NCBI GenBank assembly: GCA_000697665.1
Contig: KL197761.1
Coordinates: forward strand, 6,025-55,003
From: Jaapia argillacea MUCL 33604
Taxonomy: Eukaryota > Basidiomycota > Agaricomycetes > Jaapiales > Jaapiaceae
Direction of reading: 5' to 3'
DNA length: 48,979 nt
Shown: positions 31,275-48,979 of the stretch, piece after piece
How positions within the stretch are numbered: the stretch's first letter is position 1
Layout of the letters: every line of letters begins with the position of its first letter
The notes under the pieces: generated by a model
Told to the model about the DNA's origin: nothing
Databases searched by the model: none
What the model saw: the letters and a program-made list of their open reading frames with translations, nothing else
Translations under genes and position numbers: made by a program

Positions 31275-34200
31275 ATGGCTACTTTTTGCTTTCGTTGCTC
31301 GAAATGTGATGCTGCTTTCCAGAGGAAAAAACATCTGGCAACTCACTATGTTCGAACTCACTGTTCTCAAGACTCTCCGCATTGCTCAACGTTTTGTTTC
31401 CACCCTCGACTGACTGGTATGTTTGCAGAAATTTGTTTGCAGGATGTAACTCACTCCCTCACCAGCTTCAAAATGTGACAAGAATGGCAACAATCTACCC
31501 CCAGGAGCTCCTCCCCCTCTGCAACAAGACAGCAGGCCTGACAATTGGTTTCCCTTCGAAGACCGCTCTACGTTTCACATTGCAGAGTTGCTCTTCAAGA
31601 AGGTGCAAATGTCTGCTGGCAATATTGATGACCTTCTCGAGTTCTGGGCAGCTCGGTCTGTTTCAGCAAGTAGTGATCCGGATGGCGCTCCATTTCGTGA
31701 TGCACAGGACTTATACAATACCATTGACTCGATTGAGCATGGTGACGCTCCTTGGGAGAGTTTTGAGGTTCGATACAGTGGTCCAGTGGCAGCAGACTCT
31801 CCCACATGGAAACAGACCAATTATCGTGTTTACTATCGAAATACTCAAACGGTCGCCCACAACATGCTCAAGAATCCTGACTTTGACAAAAAAATTGACT
31901 ACACGGCATTTCAAGAGTACACCGGCCCAGGTCAACGTCAATACTCCAATCTCATGTCGGGCGACTGGGCATGGAATAAATCGGTGAGTTTGTCCAATGT
32001 TCCTTCACGAGAGATGCACCACCTGACTGCCTTTAACTCTGAAAAGACTACCATCGCGGAGGCTGATCAAGCTACGCACGGGTCTATGCTCATTCCTATC
32101 ATCCTTGGCGCTGACAAGACAACTGTCTCCGTTGCAACTGGCCAAAATGATTTCCACCCTGTTTACATGTCACTTGGAAATGTTCATAACTCTGTTCGGC
32201 ATGCACATCGTGACGCTCTCCTACCCATTGCCTTTTTGGCCATCCCCAAAGGTAAACAGTTTTCGTCAGCCTTGAACCCTTCCCAAGGATGACCTAACTC
32301 TTCTTAGCTTGCAGGAAGGAAGAAGATACAGACGAGTTCCGGATTTTCCGGAAACAGGTCTACCACGCCTCATTGGCAAAGATTTTGTCACCTCTTCGAG
32401 CTGCAATGACAACTCCCGAAGTCGTTCGTTGCCCTGACGTACACTATCGTCGCACCATCTATGAACTGGGTCCGTTCATTGCCGATTATCCCGAACAAGT
32501 CGTCCTCGCAGGAATTGTTCAGGGATGGTGCCCAAGGTCAGTATCCTCCATATTCACGCTGAAATTCTGGGCTGATTATTCCCTCAGATGTCGAGCAACT
32601 CCTGAACAGCTTGGTGGGTTAGGGGAACCACGATTTGAAGTGCATACCGATGCATTGATTGATGGATTTGACCCTGGTTGGGCCTGGACTACATATGGCA
32701 TTGATGCAAATGTCACCGTAAGTTTCACAACCTTGGCCCTCGCTATCTCCTCCGTGATTGAGCTAAGCCAACAAAACTCATTAGCCATTCACAAGCCACT
32801 TTCCTCACACCGAAATATATGAGTTGCTGACGCCTGACCTCCTGCATCAGCTCATCAAAGGGACATTCAAAGACCATCTAGTAACATGGGTTGGAGAGTA
32901 CCTTGACAAAGTTTACCCCCCTGCCAATGCCAAAGCAAGGTTAGATGATATTGATCGTCGGTAGGAGACCTCCCGAACTTATTTTTCCATTCACATGCTA
33001 ACCTCAATCATCTTCCTTGTCAGTATTGCCGCCACACCTGCTTTTCCTGGCCTTCGAAGGTTTCCAGAAGGTCACGGATTTAAGCAGTGGACAGGGAATG
33101 ACTCCAAGGCACTGATGAAAGTGAGTTTGTTCTTTTCCTTGTTTGGTGACGGCACCAATCGCTGAGCAAATTTTAGGTCTATCTTCCTGCCATCGAAGGC
33201 CATGTTCCTGACAAGATGGTTCGCTGTCTTGGGGCCTATCTAGACTTTTGCTACTTGGCTCGCCGGTCTGCCCACAACGACGACACCCTATCCCAGATGC
33301 AAGAAGCCCTCGCTCGATTCCACGAGCACCGCACAATTTTCGAAGACGCTGGCATCTGCCCAGATGGATTTTCTTTACCGAGACAACATGCACTCAATCA
33401 TTACGTCGACGCTATCCACAACTTTGGATCCCCGAATGGAATTTGCTCTTCAATCACCGAGTCGAAGCATATCCAAGCTGTGAAGGAGCCATGGCGCGGT
33501 TCCAGCAAGAATAATGCAATCGGTCAGATGCTGCTCACGAATCAACGCCTTGATAAGCTTGCGGCCGCTCGTGCAGACTTCAAAAAGCGAAACATGTTCC
33601 AGGGGTCAGTTCTTGGTCAGGCCCTTCAAGCTGCTGGGCAAGTAGTTGAAGTTGAGGTTGCAGAGGATGAATTAGATGTTATGGATGTTGAGGGGCCACC
33701 CGAGAGCTCCTCTGTGACGCTCACGGCAAGGCAAGGTATGCTCTTAAAATCCATCAATTCGTTGTCCATACTCTGAGCTTCTCCGCAGAGTTTAGCCGCC
33801 CCGTTGAAGTCGTCGTGGACCAGCTCCAGCAGCCTGACCTTCCTGAGCTCATACAACGCTTCTTGTATGACCAACTTTACTCCGACGAAAATCTTCCCTC
33901 ATCAGATGTCCCCCTCGCCGATTGCCCTTCCTTCGCTGGTCGAGTCAAGATTTTCCACTCTGCACGAGCAACCTTCCATGCGCCAAACGAACTTTCTGGT
34001 CTGGGAGGCATGCACAGAGAGATTATCTGGAGCAATCCCTCATGGCGAAACGAGTACGAACGATACGACACCGTGCTCATTGACCGTGATGCTGATCAAG
34101 ATGGAATGCGAGGGATGTTGGTGGGCCGTGTAATGACGTTCCTCTCCTTCACACACAAAGACATATCCTATCCATGTGCTCTCGTTGAGTGGTTCATGCC

Positions 34201-34441
34201 AGAGGGTGACAGCCCCGATGATGTCACCGGAATGTGGGTTGTTAAACCCGAGGTCGATAATGGCCGTCGGACGATTGGACTGGTCCATACCGATTGTATT
34301 GTTCGTGCCATTCATCTCCTCCCCGTTTTTCGTGATTGTCGAATCCCCCCTGATTTTCACTTCTCATATTCATTAGATGCATTTACCGCATTCTATGTCA
34401 ATAAATATGCCGATTACCATTCACATTCATTAATTACTTAG
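31275..34441 (+). CDS. Plavaka-type (CACTA-like) transposase, intact
   Basis: Nine exons: 31275-31416, 31466-31983, 32047-32251, 32308-32536, 32588-32717, 32785-32960, 33024-33120, 33177-33735 and 33789-34441. They add up to 2,709 nt, that is 902 residues and a TAG, with every splice phase consistent and no internal stop. The N terminus is a C2H2 zinc finger (Cys8, Cys11, His24, His29). The core matches fungal Plavaka transposases: [69 protein letters not shown] and [15 protein letters not shown]. The C-terminal domain carries [22 protein letters not shown]-type text and [17 protein letters not shown]. It probably mobilises a DNA transposon in the nucleus. The intact frame amid decayed neighbours points to recent arrival or continued selection. 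The ends of the element were not identified. Confidence 0.88.
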
Positions 34442-34479
34442 TGGGTAGCTGTTACTTTGTTCGTAGATAGATGGGACAG

Positions 34480-34625
34480 TCTGAAGAGCTGACAAACTGA
34501 CACACTGAAACGACTGAAAGGCTTTAAATCATTATCTTTTTTTTGTGGAAGTGCTGGCGATGCTGACAACGCTGACTCTTTATTTCACTGCTGTCAGTGC
34601 GTCAGTGAGTGCGCGTTTTGCTGAT
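34480..34625 (+). repeat. CTGA-motif array downstream of the transposase
   Basis: About eight CTGA motifs, several as CTGACA, then GCTGTCAGTGCGTCAGTGAG, are clustered in 145 bp. This could be the 3' subterminal region of the Plavaka element, since CACTA-like elements carry such arrays. No matching array was found upstream of 31275. Confidence 0.4.
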
Positions 34626-34665
34626 GCATCTTCAATCCCAGTAAACAACAATCACCAACTTAGGT

Positions 34666-36181
34666 CTAATAATGCAAACGAACGTGAGCCAAGAACCGCT
34701 GGTGGCGTGAATAGTAAAAAAACCAACCCGCAGCACGCTTGGTTCGCCTTACTTGGTCCATGAGTGCCATAGCATGTCTATCCAACATATCTACATGCGG
34801 CTTCAACGATGTCTTTTCCCAATCTAGACCAGGTCAAGGCGGTTGGTGAGTCCTGGCATGATTGCTCCAAGTGAGAAGGAACTCACCGGAATTGTGTTCA
34901 GTACCCTCCATATCCTGCGTGGCAGCGACTTTATCCAGTTCTTTCAAAAGTTGGCCCACGGTTGGTACTTTCTCCGGATCGAAATCGTCTATTAGTTGAG
35001 GGTCGACCGGAACACAGACTCGTCCGGCTTTGGGGTGGACACAGAAGGGTGCTTTGAGTAAATGGTTGCGGTGTTTTGACACTTCGGCGTCGATTCGAGG
35101 GTACGTGTATTGTAAGATTATATCTTCCATCGCTGCCTGGAGACTCGCCTGTCGACCGGCATACGGCTCGGGTTTGAGTACAGTGATAAGTCACAGTGCT
35201 TACTCGTGCAGTGGAACCCTTTTCGGTTCTCTTGATTTCGGACTTCAGGTCATTCCATTTGTCTTCTGATGAGCGATTGTCGTCTTTGCTCCATTTCCTT
35301 TGAAGGATCTCGGCAATGCTTTTGTCGGGGATGAGGTGGAGAAGGGCTTCCCAACCGTCGTCGCTCTTGAAGCTATCTTGGTCGCCCAGAATCAGGTCCC
35401 CGAAACAGGGTACGACGGTTCTAGTGCCATTCTGCCCATGTTTGGTTAGAAAGGTGGACAACGGAAGGTAAAGACGCTTACTGCAACGACGGGGGTAGTG
35501 GTTTCGTGCCCTGCCGAACATTCACCTTCTTATGCATGTCCTTCCCTCCCTGAATTACAGCTATCCAACCAACGATAGCCTTGCGATGCTCATCCGTCAA
35601 CTCCATGGCTTCCTTGTCCGATATCCATAAATGAATACCACGTCGACCTGAATACACCCATAAAAGATGTTTGTAGCCAAACTGGTCACGAATGGAGGGG
35701 TCGAGAACGCGAACTGCTGCTATGATGAATGCCCAACATCATTTGCAGATCCCGGCTTCCTTACAACAGGTAAGGACGGTGTCGTAGTCGGTCATATCGA
35801 CGTCAAACACTAGTCCCCGTTGTAAGGGTGAACGCTTGTTGCCTGGCACTCTTCTTGTCCCCGGGCCGGCTCATCGACAGAACCAGCCTCACACTCATCA
35901 AATGAACTGCGCATACTCACCTTCAGAGTACACAGGACTGATCTCGAACCTCCTTGTGTTCAACAAGGAGATTTTCTTCTTGAATTCTTCGACGGCGCCA
36001 AAACATTGGTATCTGAGATAGACACCGCGCTCGAGTGTAAGAGCAAATTCGCGGTGAGTGAAGGGCTTCGTGGGTGGATGCTCGTAGTTTATCCAGTTTA
36101 AATTTGATTGAAAGGGTAAAGGCGTCGATAGAAAGCAAGCATAACTTCAGGGGTAACCCCTTCGACCTCGTCTGTGGACAT
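34666..36181 (-). pseudogene. PRI1: DNA primase small subunit (p48), disrupted
   Basis: This is the catalytic primase subunit that makes RNA primers with polymerase alpha. Exons on the minus strand: 36181-35921, 35869-35482, 35420-35204, 35148-34887 and 34823-34666. After one missing base is allowed they give 429 codons, normal for the family. The start is MSTDEVEGVTPEVMLAFYRR. The metal-binding aspartates lie in LVFDVDMTDYD (Asp110, Asp112); other blocks are GYKHLLWVYSGRRGIHLWIS, HKKVNVRQ and DWEKTSLKP near the end. Two lesions are visible: a one-base loss at about 36100-36104 (YPFNQ before LNWINYEHPP) and TGA at 35739-35741, codon 131, where the family has Arg before CW (CGA to TGA). PRI1 is essential and single-copy, so another copy or allele, or a sequence error, must be considered. 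Confidence 0.88.
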
Positions 36182-36407
36182 GACAGGCAAAAAAATCAGA
36201 AAACTGTAAGTGGTTGTGGCCCGTCACCAGATGACACCAGTTCCGCCGTTAATAATCCGTACCCATGCACCCATGTGGTTGCAAGGACTTCTTGCCTAAG
36301 ATATCTCTGACTTGTTTACTGACTTGTCTCTCGGTCCCGTTCTCAAATGATGGTCAAAAGACATCTTCACATTCGTTTGGGGGCATATATTCCAAGCAAG
36401 CGAACTG
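36182..36407. promoter_or_regulatory. Divergent promoter between PRI1 and the ABCC gene
   Basis: Only 226 bp separate the two ATGs, so the promoters must overlap or be shared. No obvious TATA box is seen; a run of seven A lies next to the PRI1 start. Confidence 0.5.
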
Positions 36408-43555
<7,148 letters not shown>

Positions 43556-43626
43556 AGGCCTCCCTTGCTAAGAAATTAAAATGATGATACATCCACCAAA
43601 TGCTGCAGTCCCGAACAGCATAAGGA

Positions 43627-44451
43627 TCAACAAGAGCCATCTAATCGTTCATACCAGGGTACTTGATACAATCCAATACAATACTCTGAATTCTCTTCTG
43701 TGTTCGAACTCCTCGTTTCCGCCGAGCTCGCAATTGTCGTAGTATCCTCCGTGGAAGAGGGTCGGTGTCGAGTTCGCGTTCGCGGTGACGGCATGGCTAT
43801 GGCTATGGCCACTTGTAAGCGTGAGTGTGTGGCGTTGGGTTCATTTGCGTTGACGTCGGGGTGCGGAATAGGGGTTTGTCGGCGGCGTCGTCAGAATTGA
43901 ATGAGATGTCGAGATGAAGATAAAGGGGTGGCGCTCGAATGACCGTGCTGGCCATTCTCTTCGCCTACGTGTGACGGCACAACCATAGCGCCAATGGGCT
44001 ACAAGCCAGACCAAAAGCAATACAATACATCAACACATAAACCGAGAAACGAGGGTTTCGATAAATCAAAACTCACCAAAGCAAAGTCCCACCCCCTCTT
44101 CCCACCCAAAGTCCAAAGATCCCACAACCCCGGTTTCTCACCCAACTCAACTCCAGTCTACCTCATCTCCATCGCAGAATGCGGTCTCACGATTTCCACC
44201 CCGAACGGTGTCAAGATCAACCCTCGTCCCAAGTTCAATCGTCTCCAGCCCACCACACGCATAGTAGCGATAGCGAATAACCCGATAGCCAAGAATGCTA
44301 GGATTAGAGGGGGGGAGGCTGCGCTGTCGAAGAAACCGTTGGTTCCATTGCTGTCGCTACCGCTGTCATCGGTCGGAGTAGCGCTGGATGACGAAGAAGA
44401 GGTGGGAGTAGCGGAGATTGATGAGCTGTTGTAATAAGGTCCTAAAGCCAT
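43627..44451 (-). pseudogene. Small Ser-rich single-pass membrane protein, unknown, with two in-frame stops
   Basis: Two exons (44451-44077 and 43998-43627; 78-nt intron) give 249 codons in one frame. The layout is MALGPYYNSSSISATPTSSS, a Ser/Thr-rich outside segment, one membrane helix (PPLILAFLAIGLFAIATMRV), a basic stop-transfer stretch (GWRRLNLGRG) and a cytoplasmic part with LGEKPGLWDLWTL. It ends with YCIGLYQVPW. Similar small proteins of unknown role are common in Agaricomycetes. TAG at 44155-44157 (before TGVELGEKP) and TGA at 43891-43893 (in an Arg run) interrupt the frame; both could arise by one C-to-T change from CAG and CGA. The gene is tail-to-tail with the transporter, 71 bp away. 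Confidence 0.62.
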
Positions 44452-44477
44452 AATTCGTCAAGCTATGAGCATTCCGC

Positions 44478-46039
44478 TGCAACAACTCGATATTCGCCAA
44501 GTTCTTGCCCACACAAACCCTGTAACAAAAACCCCAAGTTCGCATCGCACCCGCGGCACCACCTTAACAACGAAACTCACCTGAGCCCAAACGAAAATGG
44601 ATTAAAAGTCTTCTACATCTCTCCCTGATCCCCCTCAAACCACCTCTCAGGGCTAAACACATCCGGATCCGCACCCCAAACACAAACATCTCTATGAATC
44701 GTATACGACGGAACGCTCAACACCGTCCCATCCGGGAAAGTCTTTCCCAAAGCCGTCATACCACCCTCTGGAACGACTCGTGGGAGACCGATACCGGATG
44801 TCGAGTGGATCCGAAGGATTTCATTTATGACTGCTTCTAGATATGTGAGGCGTTTTACTTGGTCGAAGGAGGATACTGGGTCATCGTCGGTGCCTGGAGC
44901 TTCGTCTAATTCTTTTTGGAGCTTGGCTTGGACGGCGGGGTTCGCTGCTAGGTGATACATGATTGCACATGATGAACTGAACGCACACGTATCAGTATCA
45001 AACCCACGATAAAGGTTCAAACCGAGGGAGAGAAAAGCTTACTTTGACGTCGTATCAGACCCAGCAATAAGTTGAGTCAACACCTCAGCAGTCAACTCCT
45101 CCCTCCCCATCGGTTTCCCCTCCTCATCCCTACCCGCCTGTAACCGACTGAGCAAATCAATCCTCTCAGTCGGATTATTCGACCTCTTCGCAACAGCAGC
45201 TACAGCCAACCCCGCCAAACTCTTCACGGCTTTACTCCCATTCCTATACCACGGATGGAATTTTTGGATGTATGGACGAAGCCATGGGGGTAGGACGCCC
45301 ATGGAGGCGGAGTATTCGCCGCGGTCGTTTAGGATTTGGACTGCGGGGAGGTGGAGGGTTTGGAGCGAATCTGTTTTGCCGTAGGATTGCATTGCATCTT
45401 TGGTGGAGAGGGCTACAGAGGCGGAATCTTTGCCCGCTGCTATCATGCCAAATGGGGAGCCGAATGCGAGGTCACCTGTCGAGGTATGGGTTAGAAGGTA
45501 TTTGTTGGAGCAGAAGATGAAGACTTACCGATGATATCGAATGCGAGGTAGTTGCACCCTATGATCCGCATTCAAGATTAGAACGAATCAGGAGGAGCGG
45601 GTGGTAGAGCTGGACTCACAAGGAAGAGCGTCGAGCCATAGACGACCATCCTTTCCTGACCAACCATCACCTTCGCTACCAGATTGGCCTTTGAGAGCCT
45701 TGTCGTAAAGACGGTCCCATACTTGGATGAGTTGACCAATATAAAGCCGAACATGAGGCTCGAAATCGAGTACATTCTTCTGTGAGAAGATGTGAGATAC
45801 GATTTTTCGTTTCCTGGTATGTTGCGCTCTGTCGCGGGTGTTGAATAGTCCACGGTGGATGGAGACAAAGCTATTCAGGTAATGCAAAAGCTAGGATTTA
45901 CTTGCATTATGGGAAGGAGAGGGGACTTACGCATCGTAGAAATCAGACTTGAGGGAATCATTTCCGTGGGCGTAAACGACTTGGAGGGCATCAGGGTCGG
46001 AGATGGATAGGTGATTGGGAGCGAGCCAGACAAAGGTGC
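44478..46039 (-). pseudogene. CYP53-like (benzoate 4-monooxygenase type) cytochrome P450 remnant
   Basis: Family members para-hydroxylate benzoate in the ER membrane. Visible blocks on the minus strand: GTFVWLAPNHLSISDPDALQ, FVSIHRGLFNTRDRAQHTRK, RGEYSASMGVLPPWLRP, the I-helix oxygen-binding AGSDTTSK, the ExxR helix NEILRIHS, SVPSYTIHRD, PERWFEG and the haem loop FNPFSFGLRVCVGKNLA with its cysteine. The N-terminal 70 or so residues, including the membrane anchor, are absent: similarity starts at a splice acceptor at 46039, 24 bp from a dispersed repeat. The C-terminal 60 or so residues after the haem loop are replaced by the start of the membrane protein gene. TAG at 44613-44615 replaces a conserved Gln (between DQGEM and KTFNPF). 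Three lesions make it non-functional. Confidence 0.85.
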
Positions 46040-46062
46040 CTGCGAAATGCCAAAGGATGGGT

Positions 46063-46290
46063 AACGCAATTCATGAGCGGTAGACCATGTGACCCACCAT
46101 ACTTCTGGTGCATTTCATGGACGACCTCTGAACGGTGTCCCTGTGCAGCTACCTATCCCAACCAAAAGTCAAAAACTTGGCTAGCCAAGGACCAGGGTAT
46201 GAACGGATGCCGTGTGGGTCGAGTAGGTAGGGTACGACATGAGCGATCGCGACGGCGGCGGGGAGGAGGAGGGCCAATTGGCTAGTTAAG
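46063..46290 (+). repeat. Dispersed repeat, copy 2 (partner at 6459-6690)
   Basis: Direct-orientation partner of 6459-6690, aligning from AATTCATGA to GGCCAATTGG. It begins 24 bp upstream of the first P450 exon that survives. Confidence 0.7.
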
Positions 46291-48979
46291 GCTCATGATA
46301 CCCTGTTACTTCGTGCGAGTGAGCATCGAAGGAGACCTAAAGACGGTAGCGGTTTGACGTTGTCGTGGAAAGATATTGGATGGATTCTCACCTTGAAGCA
46401 GGTGCTTACCGCGAAGCACAACTCAAGGTAGCGCTCGGTGTTTGGGCTGGCCGTTTTAGTGTGTTGTATATCACGGTTGTACTAGCTGAAGAAATGCGGA
46501 TACGTGTATCTGTTCCCCCCATCGTGCTGTATTCTCTTGATTGTACGCTGTAATCGGATTTACCTGACATTCCAAGTCCAAGACAGAAGCCTGTCGATCC
46601 GATCGGCGAGTGAGTGGATAGTTGTCGCGCTTGTCGCAAAACGTCGGTCGATACAACGGAATTCGTGGGGTTCAAAGAATGTTGTGGGTTTCTTCTACTT
46701 GGATTTGGGCCGAGGCAGAAGAACAGTTGTATCATGAGAACATCGACTGGAGGGAGCTACATTTGTTAGATCACGTCCCCCTCACTTGATACCACGAGTC
46801 ACAACTGCGCCATCACCCGCCGAGTTTTACCAACTCTTCGTTAAGCCTCTGTTACCACTGCTCCGAATTACGCTCATCACGCTCATTGCTCCACCTTCCG
46901 AATTCTACAAAGTAAGACCCTTGAGGCGCGAGCCTCGCAGCTTGGAACGCGAGAGGGATGGTCTCTCCGATGGATGGAGCCCGGTAGCTCGCGAACGAGA
47001 GATTGGATAGAAGGCTCCAAGCTGGAAACGTCGACCGAACAACCATCAACTTTATCTGTGCAAACGGTTGTGTATGCGAAGACGACAAGCTTGTGGACGC
47101 TCGACAGAGTCGTAGAGAGTCGAACTATCTCCGGTGGGGAAGGGGGAAAGTACAGTACATCCGAGCGAAGTTCGAAGCATCTGGGATGAACGAAGTGATG
47201 GTAAGGGAGTGGGACAGACGGGCCCGATGTGGATGACTTGATCAGGGAGCGGAGACGCTGGTGACATAAGTTACTCACACTCCAATACAAGAGACGAGGC
47301 TACATACCATACAACACTGAACAATCATCGCAGGTTTATCCCTTGTGCTTCAATTTAGGTCTCAAAACACCCGGTCCTTCGTCTTTCACCGCCTCGATTT
47401 CCCCTCAATCGTCGTGAACTCCTTGTTCCCGTGCGCATTGTCTCTCCTTTTGTATCTTGATCTTTCAGATACTAACCGGGTAAATGGTGTTAGCGCAGTG
47501 ACGATCGTGCACAGAAGATGAAGAAACCCACGATTCAAGAAGCTCAGAACCACCTTATCTTAGTTAGCTCACCGTTCCCTCCCTTCCCCATGTCTCTCCT
47601 CCACTAGCCCGATGTCCCCATCCGAGGAATAGCTACGTGATCCTCGATATTTGGGTAGATTGCTGCGATATGTGCATCCCAAGGGTCAACCAGCTTCTTC
47701 GGCTCCAACGGGCCTCCTTGCTGAGTAGCGACCAAGGAGTCCTTCTCAACTATTGTCCTGATACATCCAGCCAACTCTGAGAGATCAGGACATTGTGGCA
47801 GATGGGAGCTGGCGGTAGTAGCGTCATGTGTCGCAACGAAGCCTTCGAGGTGGGAGCCCTTGGTGGAAGGATACGATCTTTGTCCTTCGAGTTGGACTTC
47901 CGACGCGACCGACGAGTGCTCGCTTGAGCGCGGCAATCTACACCACAAAGGTAGGTTCAGTGAACAATTCCGAGTTTAAGTGGAGGCGCAAGACACCCAC
48001 ACCCCTACCGGTGCCTAAATATATCTCCGTTCCGACCAAAATCATCAGATTCCGAGCCATCTACAGCGCGATCACCGATAACGGACCCGGAGTGGCTAGG
48101 AGCGGTGTGATGGGTTGTCTACTGAAAGTTGGAACGAACGAGCCTCATTGGGTTTGTGTGAGCGGGGGACTGCGAGAGGATGTTGTTGGGTTTTCCACGT
48201 CGGAACTGGGAGTGGAGTTGGGTAGACGACGAAGATGGATGGTTGCGAGGATATTCGATGCTTAAGGCAGGGTGTGCGGTGTCTCCAGCCCCAGACAGTC
48301 AGGAATAACTTGGGGTGAAGCAAAACGGATGAACTCACAAGCTTGTTTTGCGACGAGTCAACCGGCTCACCATCCCACCTTCACGTTCCCCCTCACTTTC
48401 CCATCCGACCCACTCTCCTGGCCACCGATCCTGAACACAACGTCGTTCAACCCCTTCCTCAACGCTTTCGACTCTTTCTCCCGAGTCTCGGGCTCTTCTC
48501 GGAGATGTAGAGATTCTTTGGACCCTGCTTCCACCTCTCCATTGTAGTTGTGACACCAAGTTTGGAGGGACGAAAGGGACGAAGGGGATCGGGTATAGAG
48601 TGCTTGAGGGGAGAGGTTTGGAGGGAACAGGCGGAGGAGAGGCAGGAGAGGGTTCGAGTATAGGCTGCTTGAAGGGACCAAAGCTCAGCTGGGAGCGTTG
48701 TAGATCACCAAAGTGAGACCATATTTCGAAACAAGTTGAGAACGTACCTCGGTTTTGGTTATCTTCGACAATATCATCTTCTTAACGCCAGTACTAAACC
48801 GGCTCCTCACCCACTTTCCTGATCAAACACTGAGTGGGTGCCCCTGGTTTTCACCTCATCAACCCCGCTTCGATCCGGAGTAGCTGTGACGTCTACTTTT
48901 AAGCGTGTTGCAGAGAAGGTTTGAGAGACTCCGGGTCATTTGCCGACGGTGTCCTCATTTGTGGGGGTGTCGCGACGTG
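46291..48979. other. No confidently recognisable gene
   Basis: Short frames on both strands. The best are 47290-46883 (-, 135 codons), 47948-47604 (-, 114 codons), 47828-48265 (+, 145 codons) and 48681-48367 (-, 104 codons; it contains RKGLNDVVFRIGGQESGSDG). They overlap or lack family motifs. Some may be exons of small genes, but no splice model could be supported. Confidence 0.45.
47100..47195 (-). repeat. Short dispersed repeat, copy B (inverted partner at 14155-14246)
   Basis: The minus strand here matches the plus strand of 14155-14246 at about 80%, so the copies are inverted relative to each other. Confidence 0.6.

Overview
The window looks like nuclear DNA of a filamentous basidiomycete, most likely an Agaricomycete. 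Genes are cut by many short introns of about 45-78 nt with GT..AG ends. The mobile elements are of types common in that group: a tyrosine-recombinase retroelement, a chromodomain Ty3/gypsy element and a Plavaka-type transposase. The host genes resemble fungal ECM4/GST-omega, primase, ABCC and CYP53 families. All gene calls were made by reading translations and splice sites by eye; no database search was possible.

Layout: 1-4719 is a tyrosine-recombinase (Ngaro/DIRS-like) retrotransposon on the minus strand, with direct repeats at 32-312 and 4494-4719. It stops 64 bp before the TATA box of an 8-exon ECM4-like glutathione transferase gene (4885-6292, +). From 6300 to 15150 the sequence is gene-poor and decayed: dispersed repeats, a cyclophilin relic (11489-11877) and a broken P-loop GTPase relic (about 12597-14160). 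From 15571 to 28469 lies one split host gene of unknown function on the minus strand. It is interrupted by an 8,955-bp chromodomain gypsy element (16303-25257, target duplication TTCAC) and by a second 1.9-kb insertion (about 25664-27559) that contains a 319-nt assembly gap. Taking both insertions out leaves the splice phases exactly consistent.

From 28.5 to 31.2 kb there is repeat-rich, stop-ridden sequence. Then comes an intact nine-exon Plavaka-type transposase gene (31275-34441, +; 902 codons). It converges on PRI1, the DNA primase small subunit (34666-36181, -), which has one frameshift and one nonsense codon. PRI1 shares a 226-bp divergent promoter with a large, apparently intact ABCC/MRP transporter gene (36408-43555, +). 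Beyond that are a small serine-rich membrane protein gene with two in-frame stops (43627-44451, -), a CYP53-like P450 remnant cut at both ends (44478-46039, -), a repeat shared with 6.46 kb, and about 2.7 kb without a recognisable gene.

The unifying theme is mutational decay. The two gypsy LTRs differ at 19 of 477 positions by eye, and 17 of these lie in CpG dinucleotides. All ten premature stops read along the gypsy frames are TGA, and several premature stops in the neighbouring genes are also what C-to-T change would give. This points to CpG methylation/deamination or a RIP-like process acting across the locus. The genes do not form a pathway; transferase, transporter and P450 are individually detoxification-type functions, but the arrangement shows no cluster.
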